A stretch of DNA of 64,000 bases from an uncultured Lachnospiraceae bacterium (GTDB lineage Bacteria; Bacillota; Clostridia; Lachnospirales; Lachnospiraceae): NCBI GenBank assembly GCA_910578335.1, contig CAJTPU010000004.1, forward strand, positions 1 through 64,000, written 5' to 3'. Under the pieces are notes generated by a model. That model did no database searches. It saw only the letters and a list, made by a program, of their open reading frames with translations, and was not told the DNA's origin. Position numbers and translations under genes: made by a program. Positions 15,981-25,551 of the stretch are shown piece by piece. How positions within the stretch are numbered: the first letter of the stretch is position 1; each line of letters starts with the position of its first letter.

Positions 15981-18900
15981 TATTTGTAAAGTACATAATC
16001 CTGCATTTCCTTAAGAAATCCCGCTTTTGCCAGAGCCTCCTTTGCCGTATCAGGATATTCTTTCACCACAATCCGTTTTTGCATGGGAAAAATTTTTCCG
16101 CCTTTATATTCCTCCACAAAAAGCCTTAAGCATTCCTCCATAACATCTTCTTCCAGCACACGCAGCGTCTTTCCCTGCCGCTCCATCACCATAACAGGAA
16201 GACCACCGCAACATGCCACGGCGCTGCCCGCCACATTTAAAAATCCTCTTCCTTCCTTATGCGGCAGCACTTTTCCCCAGCATTGCGCCGGGTCTGCGGC
16301 ATTTATCCAGACAATATTCTTCTCCGGATTTTGTAATCGCCGCGTCACGGCAGGATAGTCTTTTCCCCTGATAAACTGCGCACCGGACATGCCCTCCACA
16401 AAGTATCCTCTTCGCGCCTGCCCTGTGTATTCCCATATACGCAGCACCGACAACGCTTCCTGCCAGGCAAGATTGCAGTCCGCTGCTGTTTCACGGCATA
16501 AAATTATGCTCCTGTCAAAACAGCGTTCTATTTTTTCTTCTATGGTCGGCTCTTTCACAGGACGTACCACATCCCATCTTCCCGCCCGAAGTGCCTTGAC
16601 ATGCAGATTAACCCGCTGCCGTACCGGCGCTTTTTTTGTTTTTTCTTTCTCAAGCAGTCCCCGGACCGGCACATAGCTGTCCGCACACACCAGACCCTTT
16701 TCCAGCAGTGACAGCAGCGTATCATAAGGGGATTCTCCAGAAAGCAGCCCGTTTAAAGACTGCAAAAAACTGGCGCCGCGCTTTAAAAGCGCTTCATAGA
16801 TAATCCGCTCTTTTTCTGTCAATTCCTTCGCACAGGTTTCCACATCGGCATCCCAATCCACCTCTTCCAGATAATCAAACCGCAGGTCTTTCTTTTCTTC
16901 GATATGCCAAAAGAGCTCTCCCTCTGCAAGATAAGCATCCAATATGCTTTCCCGATAATTTTTCACCCTTTTGGGAAGCAGAATGCTTTCCCAGTATGAT
17001 ACGGGAAATGCGGCGCCGGCGTACTGCCGCAGGGCATTTTGCAAGCCTTCCGCCGCCGGCGCATTGGAATCTATTTTGTCAAGCACAAGCGCCGCATAAT
17101 TTTCCGGCGGGCAGGTTCGTATTTCCTCCCTTCGGTTTTGCAATGTCCTTCTTCTGGCACGGCGGTACAACACAGCGTGGTAATATTTTTGTTCCTGCTT
17201 TATTGCTTCTTCTCTCCGGCAAAGCTCTTCTAAAACCAGCTCCGCAAAAGAAGCCTCCCAACCATAGCGAGCTGCTGTCTGCACAGCATCAGCGCCTCCC
17301 CTGTAACGGAGCATACGTCTTACAATGTGTAACTGTGCCTCCCTGCTGCCGCCTTCCTCGCTACTGTCGTTTTCTTCACTTTCTTCTTTTTCGGCTCCTA
17401 TTGTTGTTTCGTCTCCCAGTGCCAGTGCATATTCTTCCTTATGCTCCGCAGCAATCCACAAACCCTGTTCCAAATATATTATCCTGCCTGCTCTGGCAAG
17501 GTTGTCCAGCCATTCTGCAGGAATTTCCAGTTCTCCCGCCGCCAAATCGCCTTCCGTCATCAAAAGAGAATGAAGCTGCCCTTCATTTTGGGGAAGCTTT
17601 TCCCTTTCTGCCATTTGCGCAAGCTCCTTTTCCTCCGGCGCAATCAGTTCTTTTTCCCGCTTCAACGCTTCCTCCACCGCCCCATGGATACCGCGGGGCG
17701 TTGGGAAATAATCGTACATGACTGCTGCCTCCTGCCCCCACTGTAAAGGAAGCGACATGGGTGACGGTATTTCCGTATAAATCTCCCGTACTTTTACGAT
17801 TCCCGCCTGTATATCATATAAAAGAGACTTTACGCCTTCTGCATCCCACAGCTCCTGCATACATTCCCTTCGGGTTTCCCGAATCAGCGGATGCTCCTTT
17901 TCGCGCACCACCTGTTCTAGAAGCTCTGCACTTTTGAGACGCTGCATCCACAAAGGCTGTCTGCCGTTTCCTTTTACTCCCATCATCAGCGCCCGTCCGC
18001 TGTTATATCGAAACGCCATGTTAAAAATCGGCGTCATGGGAAGCATAATTTCCAACTGTCTGACAGCCGTATCAGGATTTATCATCCGTAACACATCCTT
18101 CGGTAGTACATTACTTCCATAAGAGTACAGTAAAATACCGTCCTCCTCTTCCACGCTGCCAACCTCCATTCCAATCCTGTCCCGTATTGCCTGTACTGCG
18201 AGAAGCGCCAGCGGCGTATTAATCTTTCTTCCGAATAAGGAATGAATCATAAGCTGGCTGTTTCCCGAAGCGTCCTTAAAATGTTCTATCAGGATGGTTT
18301 TATTGTCAGGCAGTCCTTCCGTCGCCTTTATCTGTCTTTCCAGATAACCCGAAGCAAGGCAGACTGCCGCTTCGTCCAGCCCCAACTCCTTTAAAACCTG
18401 CGAAAGCCTGCCTTTTTCATAAGCCTCCTGAAAGGAATGAAACATACGTCCAAAGGCTTCCCCCGTTCGCTTGTCCCTCCCCTTCAGTTCACCATGCCAG
18501 AAAGGAAGCCTCGCGCCTTCTACCTGTGCCTGCGTTACCGTTACGGTATCTTTGCTGATATTTACAACCCGCCATGCAAAAGAACCGAGAATGAACCGGT
18601 CGCCTTTTTGGGATTCATAGACAAATTCTTCATCCACTTCACCCAGCTTTACCCCATCCTCCGTCCTGACGGTATAAAGCCCTTTGTCAGGGATTGTACC
18701 GCCCGCCGATACTGCCAGCATTCGGCTGTAACCATCTCCCTCCACTTTCTCATGTATCCTGTCGTATAAAATACGGGGACGCGCAGGAATGTCCCGTTCA
18801 TGTTCATAATCTCCTGCCAGCATGCCGAGAACCGACTTTACTTCTTCCTTTGTGATATTGCGAAAAGACCATGCCCGCGGCAGGATTTGCATCACCTCAT

Positions 18901-20149
18901 CCAACTCATAGCTTCGAAACGCCGCCATGGAAACCAAATGCTGCGCAAGCACATCCAGACATTCCGTAGGCGGATTTAAATGCTCCACGCCTCCCCGTCT
19001 GGCAAGCTCCGCTGTCATGCCGCAGGACACACATTCCGCTGCTGTTCTTGGAAACAAATACATCATGCTGACTCTGCCCGGATTATGCCCGGCTCTTCCA
19101 AGCCGCTGCATGGTGCCGGAAACCGTGCGCGGACAGCCGACCTGCAGTACTTGGTCGATTTCTCCTACATCAATACCCAGCTCCATGGAAGAAGTAGCAC
19201 ATAAAAGTCTAAGCTTCCCGTCACGCAGGGCAAACTCTGTTTCCATCCGTTGTTCTTTCGATAAACTCCCATGGTGAACACGGGCAAACCCTTCACCGCC
19301 AAGAAGATTGACATAGTAAGCCAGCTTTTCCGCATACCGCCTGCCCTCCACAAAAGCAATCACACTGCGGCTTTGCTGGCAGTACTGATAGACAAGCGCA
19401 CCCAGCTCTTCCCAGACCGGGTCCTTTCTCCTGCCCTTGGAGGCATCCGCATAAGGGCTGAGTATCTCCAGCTTTACGTTTTTCTTCATAGGCGGAGCAG
19501 CAATTCTTACTTTCTCCGGCGCAAGATACTCTGCCGCTACCGCAAGCGGCTCAATGGTCGCAGACAGACCAATGCGCTGCAGCGGTCTTTTACAGAGATA
19601 ATCCAGACGCGCCAAAGACAGCATCAAATGCGCTCCTCTCTTTGTATCAATGACAGCGTGAAGCTCATCCAAAATAACAGCCTCTGCCGTCGCCAAAACA
19701 TTCTGTCCCGTTTTGCTTGTAAGCATCAAATACAGGGATTCCGGTGTCGTAATCAGAATATGAGGCGGCGTCTTTACCATTTTCTGTCTGTCCCGCTGTA
19801 AAGTATCTCCCGTCCGAATACCTATCCTGATTTCTTCTTCCGCCCCGATTCCTTCTAAGGGACGCTTTAGGTTTTCCCTAATATCGGCTGCCAGCGACTT
19901 TAATGGCGAAATATAAATAACCTGAAGCTCCTGCTTTAAAGTGCCCTCTTTTGCCTGCTGCTTCATCCGGTCCAAAAACACCAAAAACGCAGAAAGCGTT
20001 TTTCCTGTTCCCGTAGGCGCCGACACAAGCGTGTGCGCTCCCTCCGCAATCGCCTGCCATGCCTCTTTCTGCACCAGCGTCGGTTCTCCCAAAGTATTTT
20101 GAAACCATTCTGCAGTTTCTTTTGTAAAAAGGTTTAAGATATTTTCCAT
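15980..20149 (-). CDS. lhr: Lhr-type large superfamily 2 DNA helicase
   Basis: A 1389-residue 3'-5' helicase of the Lhr family, used in DNA repair. N-terminal helicase core: motif I SAPTGTGKT at residues 43-51, DELH box in VILDELHAVIDTKRGAHL, motif V-VI in MELGIDVGEIDQVLQVG and QRLGRAGHNPGR. The winged-helix and Lhr core follow (about residues 450-860), then a long C-terminal extension (AQLHIVRRMLRYRGGADAV), which matches Lhr proteins of 1400-1500 residues. It starts at ATG 20149 and appears monocistronic. Its high GC content compared with its downstream neighbour on the chromosome marks the edge of the accessory block. Confidence 0.93.
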   Translation of the reverse strand: MENILNLFTKETAEWFQNTLGEPTLVQKEAWQAIAEGAHTLVSAPTGTGKTLSAFLVFLDRMKQQAKEGTLKQELQVIYISPLKSLAADIRENLKRPLEGIGAEEEIRIGIRTGDTLQRDRQKMVKTPPHILITTPESLYLMLTSKTGQNVLATAEAVILDELHAVIDTKRGAHLMLSLARLDYLCKRPLQRIGLSATIEPLAVAAEYLAPEKVRIAAPPMKKNVKLEILSPYADASKGRRKDPVWEELGALVYQYCQQSRSVIAFVEGRRYAEKLAYYVNLLGGEGFARVHHGSLSKEQRMETEFALRDGKLRLLCATSSMELGIDVGEIDQVLQVGCPRTVSGTMQRLGRAGHNPGRVSMMYLFPRTAAECVSCGMTAELARRGGVEHLNPPTECLDVLAQHLVSMAAFRSYELDEVMQILPRAWSFRNITKEEVKSVLGMLAGDYEHERDIPARPRILYDRIHEKVEGDGYSRMLAVSAGGTIPDKGLYTVRTEDGVKLGEVDEEFVYESQKGDRFILGSFAWRVVNISKDTVTVTQAQVEGARLPFWHGELKGRDKRTGEAFGRMFHSFQEAYEKGRLSQVLKELGLDEAAVCLASGYLERQIKATEGLPDNKTILIEHFKDASGNSQLMIHSLFGRKINTPLALLAVQAIRDRIGMEVGSVEEEDGILLYSYGSNVLPKDVLRMINPDTAVRQLEIMLPMTPIFNMAFRYNSGRALMMGVKGNGRQPLWMQRLKSAELLEQVVREKEHPLIRETRRECMQELWDAEGVKSLLYDIQAGIVKVREIYTEIPSPMSLPLQWGQEAAVMYDYFPTPRGIHGAVEEALKREKELIAPEEKELAQMAEREKLPQNEGQLHSLLMTEGDLAAGELEIPAEWLDNLARAGRIIYLEQGLWIAAEHKEEYALALGDETTIGAEKEESEENDSSEEGGSREAQLHIVRRMLRYRGGADAVQTAARYGWEASFAELVLEELCRREEAIKQEQKYYHAVLYRRARRRTLQNRREEIRTCPPENYAALVLDKIDSNAPAAEGLQNALRQYAGAAFPVSYWESILLPKRVKNYRESILDAYLAEGELFWHIEEKKDLRFDYLEEVDWDADVETCAKELTEKERIIYEALLKRGASFLQSLNGLLSGESPYDTLLSLLEKGLVCADSYVPVRGLLEKEKTKKAPVRQRVNLHVKALRAGRWDVVRPVKEPTIEEKIERCFDRSIILCRETAADCNLAWQEALSVLRIWEYTGQARRGYFVEGMSGAQFIRGKDYPAVTRRLQNPEKNIVWINAADPAQCWGKVLPHKEGRGFLNVAGSAVACCGGLPVMVMERQGKTLRVLEEDVMEECLRLFVEEYKGGKIFPMQKRIVVKEYPDTAKEALAKAGFLKEMQDYVLYK

Positions 20150-20208
20150 AAAGTCTGAAATCCTTTTATTTCATCATACTATGTCATTTGGCTTTAAACT
20201 TGTTTGAT

Positions 20209-20691
20209 TTACATGCAAAGTATAATTGCACCGATAATTCCAAGTATAATAACCGCTATGGCTATCGCTGCCATTATATCCGACCAGGGAAAATGTTCAT
20301 AATTATACTTCTGTTCTGTGTTATGAAACTCAAAATGACTCTCAAAGCCTGTACTGGTTTGTTGCAGTATGGCAAGCGGGTCAGATTGATTCAAAATACA
20401 CTTGTAGAAATTCCGAATCCATTCAATGTCTCTTTGTGTACAACTATTTTTCTCAAAAGCACCTTCTTCATGAGCCAAATAATTTCTGATATGACGAAGT
20501 CGGATTAGTTCTTTTAAACAGCTATTCCAATTTGGTATATTCCAATAATTATTCTGTGATACATGCTTCATATCTTCAATATAGCTTGTAATGCCATACT
20601 GCATGTTATATAGCTGTCCACATAATCTATCAAGACTTTTATATTCTTCGAAAAAAATATAATTGAAATTATTCATGCCTGCTTCTTCCAT
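20209..20691 (-). CDS. HEPN-like protein with a C-terminal membrane anchor
   Basis: A protein of about 160 residues, helical, with a single C-terminal hydrophobic segment (DIMAAIAIAVIILGIIGAII). The middle carries LIRLRHIRNYLAHEEGAF, which contains R-x4-H (RNYLAH). This is the spacing of the HEPN RNase catalytic motif and of the RxxxxH seen in abortive-infection and toxin proteins. A HEPN assignment is inferred from this motif and the helical character only. The start is unsure: TTG 20703, ATG 20691 or ATG 20676. Composition is AT-rich next to lhr. It stands alone upstream of lhr with no recognised antitoxin. Confidence 0.6.
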   Translation of the reverse strand: MEEAGMNNFNYIFFEEYKSLDRLCGQLYNMQYGITSYIEDMKHVSQNNYWNIPNWNSCLKELIRLRHIRNYLAHEEGAFEKNSCTQRDIEWIRNFYKCILNQSDPLAILQQTSTGFESHFEFHNTEQKYNYEHFPWSDIMAAIAIAVIILGIIGAIILCM

Positions 20692-20857
20692 ATAAAAGCA
20701 CAAACTTCTTGCGCTAGACTCTTCTGCAATAAAATGACCTTATATTTTATACTCCCTTTTCGGAGAAGTGTTCCTACTGAATAATGATTGGCGCATAAAG
20801 CATAAAATATTTACTTTTGTACTCGCTTTACATCTTTATAAATTTGAGTTTGACACT

Positions 20858-21337
20858 TTATATCAATCTCAAAAAATACTCGTCATTCCCTTCAAATACT
20901 CCGGTTCTTTTGAATCCATGTTTTTCATAAAACATAGCCGCTCTGATATTTTCTTTATGGCAACCCAGAGCAATGGACCTTTTTCCGAAATCTTGATATA
21001 CTTTATTGATAGCCATCTCAAGTATTTCTCCGCCAAAGCCCTTTGCTCTGTAAGATTTATCAATCACAAATCCCATCAGTCTATAGAATGGTTCTTTTTT
21101 CATTTCAATGGGGTCAGTATCCCAAGGAATTGCTTCTCCGAGCAGTAAAATCCCGATACATCTTCCATTGCTTTTCACAAGGAATGTATGTCCTATGCAT
21201 TTATGCTCAACCCCGTAATCAGTTATCTCCATTAGCGTTTCCACACTATCAACCCAGCTTTTAGGAATATCATCTCTTTGTATTTCTTGAGCATTCTGAA
21301 AATTTGAATGTGTCAGTTCTTCTAATGACATACCCAT
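20858..21337 (-). CDS. GNAT-family N-acetyltransferase
   Basis: A 159-residue acetyltransferase of the GNAT fold. Motif A, which binds the acetyl-CoA pyrophosphate, is seen in FVIDKSYRAKGFGGEILEMA (RAKGFG), and motif B in HKENIRAAMFYEKHGFKRTG. It resembles the diamine/spermidine or RimI-like groups, but the acceptor cannot be predicted. ATG 21337 has GGAG about 10 bases upstream. It has its own promoter (TTGGAA-17-TATTAT, 21421-21449) and a structured leader; the next gene on that strand, the HEPN-like one, begins about 150 bases further on. Confidence 0.88.
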   Translation of the reverse strand: MGMSLEELTHSNFQNAQEIQRDDIPKSWVDSVETLMEITDYGVEHKCIGHTFLVKSNGRCIGILLLGEAIPWDTDPIEMKKEPFYRLMGFVIDKSYRAKGFGGEILEMAINKVYQDFGKRSIALGCHKENIRAAMFYEKHGFKRTGVFEGNDEYFLRLI

Positions 21338-21361
21338 TTTACTTCATCTCCTCTAACAGTT

Positions 21362-21414
21362 CGGCAAATTCCGATTAATATATTTATATTTTCCGCCTTG
21401 GAATAAATTTGCCG
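21362..21414. repeat. Inverted repeat in the GNAT leader
   Basis: CGGCAAATT (21362-21370) pairs with AATTTGCCG (21406-21414). The stem extends inward through TCC and GGA after a small bulge. It lies between the predicted -10 (21421-21426) and the start codon: operator or RNA stem. Confidence 0.55.
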
Positions 21415-21420
21415 CAGCCC

Positions 21421-21449
21421 ATAATACATATTAAATATCTCGTTTCCAA
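21421..21449 (-). promoter_or_regulatory. Promoter of the GNAT gene
   Basis: On the minus strand TTGGAA (21444-21449), 17 bases, TATTAT (21421-21426). Confidence 0.6.
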
Positions 21450-21527
21450 TTGGTACACAATTCCAAAAAGGGACATTTTATATATATCCACTATAAGACA
21501 AGATACCCTTTTTATATTTAACCTTAC

Positions 21528-23552
21528 TTACTTTATATCCGTCATAAGCTCCAGCACCGTATCATACCCTTCTTCCACAGCTATCTGCACCGGTGTTTCT
21601 CCTTGATTATTCATATGATTGTAGTCGGCGCCTTTCTTAATCAGGTAGCGCGCTGTTTCCACATTACCGTCCTTCAAGGCATAATACAAAACCGTGTTGC
21701 CTTCGTCGTCTGCTATGTTGATATCGGCTCCGGCGCGAAGCAGCTCTTTTATAGTGTCTTTATCTGCATCCAACATCATCAAAGTTTGTCCTTCATTATC
21801 CGCATGATTGATGTCCACACCTCTGTCTATTAAAAGGGAAAGAAGCTCCTTTGTATCTCTGATATCTGCCAGCAGCAAAAGCGGCGTTCTACCGTCCTCC
21901 CTTGCAATATCCACACTTTTCAGTTCATTTAAAATTGCCGCTCTCTGCGCAGAGTCCAAATCACTGCCGTATTTTTTCTTCTTAAGCACAAAGTGAGCGG
22001 GCGTTTCGCCGGCTAAACTCTGTATGGTATCATCGGCGCCGGCTTCCATCAACAGCCTGACTGCATCTACGCATCCAAGACGGCATGCTTCATGAAGAGG
22101 CGTTATCCCTGCTTCTGCAGGTTCATCTTCTGTGAGATTGATGTCCACACCTTTTTCTATCATAACCTTCAGCATAGCCGTGTGTCCTTTACCTGCCGCA
22201 TAATGAATTGCCGCCTTGCCTCCGTTATCTGTCTGTTCCATAGATTCTTTAGTAAAAAGCTCCGCCGCCTCTGCAAAAAATGCATCCTCTCCTCCATCCA
22301 TGGATGCCACGATATTGGCAGGGGTTTTTCCGCCTATTACTGCTTTCTCCATGTCTACGCCAAGCTCCATCAGCTTTTTTATTACGCCCACACCTTCGCT
22401 CAGGCACTCATCCCGCAAACAATTTATCTCACTATAATGATGAATCGGCGCCGTAAAATCAAATCCCGCAGCCATACAGGCATCCAGTATTTGATAATTT
22501 CCGCCAAAATATAATGCCCTGTGAAGTACATCCGTTAGACAGCTTACTTCCTCATCATCATCTATATCTATCTGTTTCACCAGCTTTTCCGTCATATACA
22601 GGGCAAGACCCATGCCATCCCTGTTGTCGCTTTCTATTCTGGAATAAGCGTGTTCTGTTATTTCGCTTAATGTCTCAATATCCATGCGCTTTTTATCAGC
22701 AGAAGCTGCCCCGTGGTCTGCCAAAGCAACGCGGAGTACATCATTACAAAAGTCAACGGCATTCTGCATCGGCGTCATGCCGTCTTTGTTTGCCACATGA
22801 ACCATTTCCCTGCACTTATTCATCAGCGCAAGCGCCGCCGTCATATGATTGTTTCTTACCGCCAGCATCAAAAGGGTATTGCCGTTTTCATCCACATAAT
22901 CCGTCTCTGCGCCTTTCTCCAGAAAAACCTCCGGCAAAGACCATGTATAATCAGAATTGTAGGAATTGGACAGGATACGTACAAGAGGCGTAAAACCCTC
23001 TGCATCCTTCTGGTTGACATCAATCGTAAGCAAACGCGCAATTTCTGCCCTCTGTTCCACACTCTTCTCTCTTTCAGTAGAACTATCCGCCAATCCCTCA
23101 AACTTAGGATATGCCAGAAAATGATACGCATTCATGTTCCTTTTATCACAGGCAGAAGCATCGGCGCCATGTGCCAGTAAAAGCTTAGCCATTGCCAGAT
23201 TTCCGCGAAAACATGCCAGCAAAAAAGGCGTAAGCCCGTTCCCCTTTGTGTCAGGCATATTAACTTCCTCTTCTATTCTTCCGTCACATAACATTTTTTC
23301 TACTGCGCTATAAAAATTGTGCCAGATTAAAAGATGAAACAAAGTAAGCCCATAGTAGCCGCCTGTAGTCAGTAAAGCTTCTTTTCCACAGTCAGCCAGA
23401 CAGGCTTCCGCTTCCTTCACATCTTTTTCTTCAAAAACACTATAGCGGTATATCTCTTCTTCGTGATTACCCTCCCACCAAGGGATATACTTAGCCGAAT
23501 TCGTCCTCTGGCTGGATGTTACCAGCAAATCCAACAATTCCTTTGCGTCCAT
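21528..23552 (-). CDS. Large ankyrin-repeat protein
   Basis: A 674-residue cytosolic protein made almost wholly of ankyrin repeats, at least a dozen. The clearest are GLTPFLLACFRGNLAMAKLL, AAIHYAAGKGHTAMLKVMI, GITPLHEACRLGCVDAVRLL and the last three, with INHADNEGQT, INIADDEGNTVL and YNHMNNQGETPVQIA. There is no signal peptide, membrane helix or fused enzyme. Such proteins bind other proteins; in clostridia their role is unknown, and some sit beside toxin or catalase genes as inhibitors. It starts at ATG 23552 after GGAGG and has an extended -10 (TGCTAAAAT at 23599-23604 and beyond). A divergent glucosidase gene faces away. Confidence 0.88.
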   Translation of the reverse strand: MDAKELLDLLVTSSQRTNSAKYIPWWEGNHEEEIYRYSVFEEKDVKEAEACLADCGKEALLTTGGYYGLTLFHLLIWHNFYSAVEKMLCDGRIEEEVNMPDTKGNGLTPFLLACFRGNLAMAKLLLAHGADASACDKRNMNAYHFLAYPKFEGLADSSTEREKSVEQRAEIARLLTIDVNQKDAEGFTPLVRILSNSYNSDYTWSLPEVFLEKGAETDYVDENGNTLLMLAVRNNHMTAALALMNKCREMVHVANKDGMTPMQNAVDFCNDVLRVALADHGAASADKKRMDIETLSEITEHAYSRIESDNRDGMGLALYMTEKLVKQIDIDDDEEVSCLTDVLHRALYFGGNYQILDACMAAGFDFTAPIHHYSEINCLRDECLSEGVGVIKKLMELGVDMEKAVIGGKTPANIVASMDGGEDAFFAEAAELFTKESMEQTDNGGKAAIHYAAGKGHTAMLKVMIEKGVDINLTEDEPAEAGITPLHEACRLGCVDAVRLLMEAGADDTIQSLAGETPAHFVLKKKKYGSDLDSAQRAAILNELKSVDIAREDGRTPLLLLADIRDTKELLSLLIDRGVDINHADNEGQTLMMLDADKDTIKELLRAGADINIADDEGNTVLYYALKDGNVETARYLIKKGADYNHMNNQGETPVQIAVEEGYDTVLELMTDIK

Positions 23553-23598
23553 AACTGCCTCCTTGATTTTTAGAAAAAATATCTCTGTTTATTTCATC

Positions 23599-23607
23599 AT
23601 TTTAGCA
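23599..23607 (-). promoter_or_regulatory. Extended -10 of the ankyrin gene
   Basis: On the minus strand TGCTAAAAT, with TAAAAT at 23599-23604, about 47 bases before the start codon. No clear -35. Confidence 0.45.
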
Positions 23608-23677
23608 TAGAAAAAGAAAAAACGACATTCCTTTTTCCGAAATTTATAGAAAGAAATCTTCTATTTAAAGGAAAATC

Positions 23678-23706
23678 TTGACGGTAAAGAATTGTATGGA
23701 TAAAAT
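23678..23706 (+). promoter_or_regulatory. Promoter of the GH13 glucosidase
   Basis: TTGACG (23678-23683), 17 bases, TAAAAT (23701-23706). No catabolite-repression palindrome was recognised. Confidence 0.65.
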
Positions 23707-23772
23707 AATGACAAAGATGTCTCCGATTTTAAAAAGAACCATTATATAACGGGCGAAAGGAAGAACGACATA

Positions 23773-25431
23773 GTGACAGACAACAAAATATCAAAATCAA
23801 ACCCATGGTGGAAAAGCGCCGTGATTTATCAAATTTATCCTCGCAGCTTTGCAGACAGCAATCAGGACGGCATAGGGGATTTGCAGGGAATTATTTCAAA
23901 ACTGGATTATCTGGAACATTTGGGAATAGATGCAATTTGGCTTTCTCCGGTGTGTAAGTCGCCTCAGGATGACAACGGTTATGACATTTCTGATTATCAG
24001 GACATAGACCCTATATTTGGTACATTGCAGGACATGGAAGCTTTGATTGCAAAAGCAAAAGAGCATCATATTCGCATTATCTTGGATTTGGTATTAAATC
24101 ATTCTTCTGATGAACATATTTGGTTTCAGGAAGCAAAAAAGAGTCGGGAAAATCCCTATCATGATTATTATGTCTGGAGGGATGGTACAAAGGGAACTCC
24201 TCCCAACGACATGCGCGCGGCATTTGGCGGCTCCGCATGGGAATGGGTACCGGAATTACAACAATATTATTTCCACCAGTTTTCCGTAAAGCAGCCGGAT
24301 TTAAACTGGGAAAATCCAAAGCTGCGCCAAGAAATCTATAACATGATTAATTGGTGGATTAAAAAAGGCATCGGTGGTTTCCGACTGGATGTAATCGACC
24401 AGATTGCAAAGGAGCCCGACAAACGAATTACAAATAATGGACCACGGCTCCATGAATTTATAAGGGAGTTAAGCAGAGAAACCTTTCAGAAAGCGGATTT
24501 GGTTACGGTAGGAGAAGCCTGGGGCGCAACCACAGAGCTTGCAAAGCTTTACAGCAATCCGGACAACAGTGAATTGTCCATGGTATTTCAGTTTGAGCAC
24601 ATATGTCTGGACCAAATGGCAGGAAAAGAAAAATGGGACCTTGCCCCGCTGCCTTTCTTAAAATTAAAAGAGGTATTTGAGCGCTGGCAGACCGAACTCT
24701 ATGAAAAAGGTTGGAACAGCCTTTTCTGGAATAACCATGACTTGCCCAGAATTGTCTCCCGTTGGGGAAATGACGGAAAATACCGGGTAGAATCCGCCAA
24801 AATGCTTGCCATTCTTTTACATGGGATGCAGGGAACACCTTACATTTATCAGGGTGAAGAGCTGGGGATGACGAATATCCAATATGAGATAAAAGAATAT
24901 CGGGACATAGAATCTCTCAATTTATATCAGGAGCGTTTACAAAAGGGTTATCAAAAAGAAGAAATTATGCGTTCCCTTTATGCAAAAAGCCGTGACAATG
25001 CAAGAACCCCTATGCAGTGGAACGACAAAGAAAACGCCGGCTTTACGGAGGGAAAACCTTGGATTAAGGTAAATCCCAATTACAAGGAAATTCATGCCAA
25101 AAGACAGCTTACAGAAGAAAATTCCATCTTTAAATGCTATCAGAAATTAATCCGCCTTCGAAAAGAGTATTCCGTATTTGTAGACGGAAAATTCCGAATG
25201 CTGTGTAAAGAGGATGCATCTGTATTTGCCTATACCAGAGAAAACGAGGACTTCCAGCTTCTTGTGATTTGTAATTTTTATGACAAGACAATACGCAATC
25301 CCTTAGAAGAACCGGAGCCTTCTGCAAAATTATTAATCAGCAACTATCTAAAGATTGACACGAATACAGTTCTGCGTCCTTATGAAGCTAGAATGTATTT
25401 GAAAGATTTTAGAAAATCCCTCAACTCCTAA
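23773..25431 (+). CDS. GH13 alpha-glucosidase (oligo-1,6-glucosidase type)
   Basis: A 552-residue cytosolic glycoside hydrolase of family 13 that hydrolyses alpha-linked glucose oligomers. The conserved regions are present: DLVLNHSS (region I), GFRLDVID with nucleophile D206 (II), VGEAWG with acid/base E248 (III) and NNHDLPR with D323 (IV). The residue after the nucleophile is Val207; in Bacillus oligo-1,6-glucosidase a valine there favours alpha-1,6 linkages, so isomaltose-type substrates are likely. QIYPRSFADSNQDGIGDLQG is the usual start of the barrel. The start is GTG 23773 behind AAAGGAAG. It is not in a visible sugar-uptake operon. Confidence 0.93.
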   Translation: MTDNKISKSNPWWKSAVIYQIYPRSFADSNQDGIGDLQGIISKLDYLEHLGIDAIWLSPVCKSPQDDNGYDISDYQDIDPIFGTLQDMEALIAKAKEHHIRIILDLVLNHSSDEHIWFQEAKKSRENPYHDYYVWRDGTKGTPPNDMRAAFGGSAWEWVPELQQYYFHQFSVKQPDLNWENPKLRQEIYNMINWWIKKGIGGFRLDVIDQIAKEPDKRITNNGPRLHEFIRELSRETFQKADLVTVGEAWGATTELAKLYSNPDNSELSMVFQFEHICLDQMAGKEKWDLAPLPFLKLKEVFERWQTELYEKGWNSLFWNNHDLPRIVSRWGNDGKYRVESAKMLAILLHGMQGTPYIYQGEELGMTNIQYEIKEYRDIESLNLYQERLQKGYQKEEIMRSLYAKSRDNARTPMQWNDKENAGFTEGKPWIKVNPNYKEIHAKRQLTEENSIFKCYQKLIRLRKEYSVFVDGKFRMLCKEDASVFAYTRENEDFQLLVICNFYDKTIRNPLEEPEPSAKLLISNYLKIDTNTVLRPYEARMYLKDFRKSLNS

Positions 25432-25486
25432 CATCGTTTTTAAGCTGTTTTTGGGTCTATATTTCTATTCAAGGCTATTCCCGTCA

Positions 25487-25526
25487 GCCGTCAGCAAAAC
25501 GTTTGTCATGATGTTTTGCTGACGGC
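25487..25526. repeat. Perfect 14-bp inverted repeat
   Basis: GCCGTCAGCAAAAC and GTTTTGCTGACGGC pair around a 12-nt loop, between the convergent glucosidase and YciI-like genes. It probably acts as a terminator for both, though neither side has a proper T-run. Confidence 0.75.
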
Positions 25527-25551
25527 TGCAATTTACAAAAAAACTCTCTCT

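Noticed and set aside
16996..17721. A 241-codon open frame on the plus strand opposite lhr
   Set aside because: It is antisense to a clear helicase gene, has a proline- and histidine-rich composition typical of a shadow frame, and has no ribosome site. The same applies to 1609-2352 opposite the peptidase.
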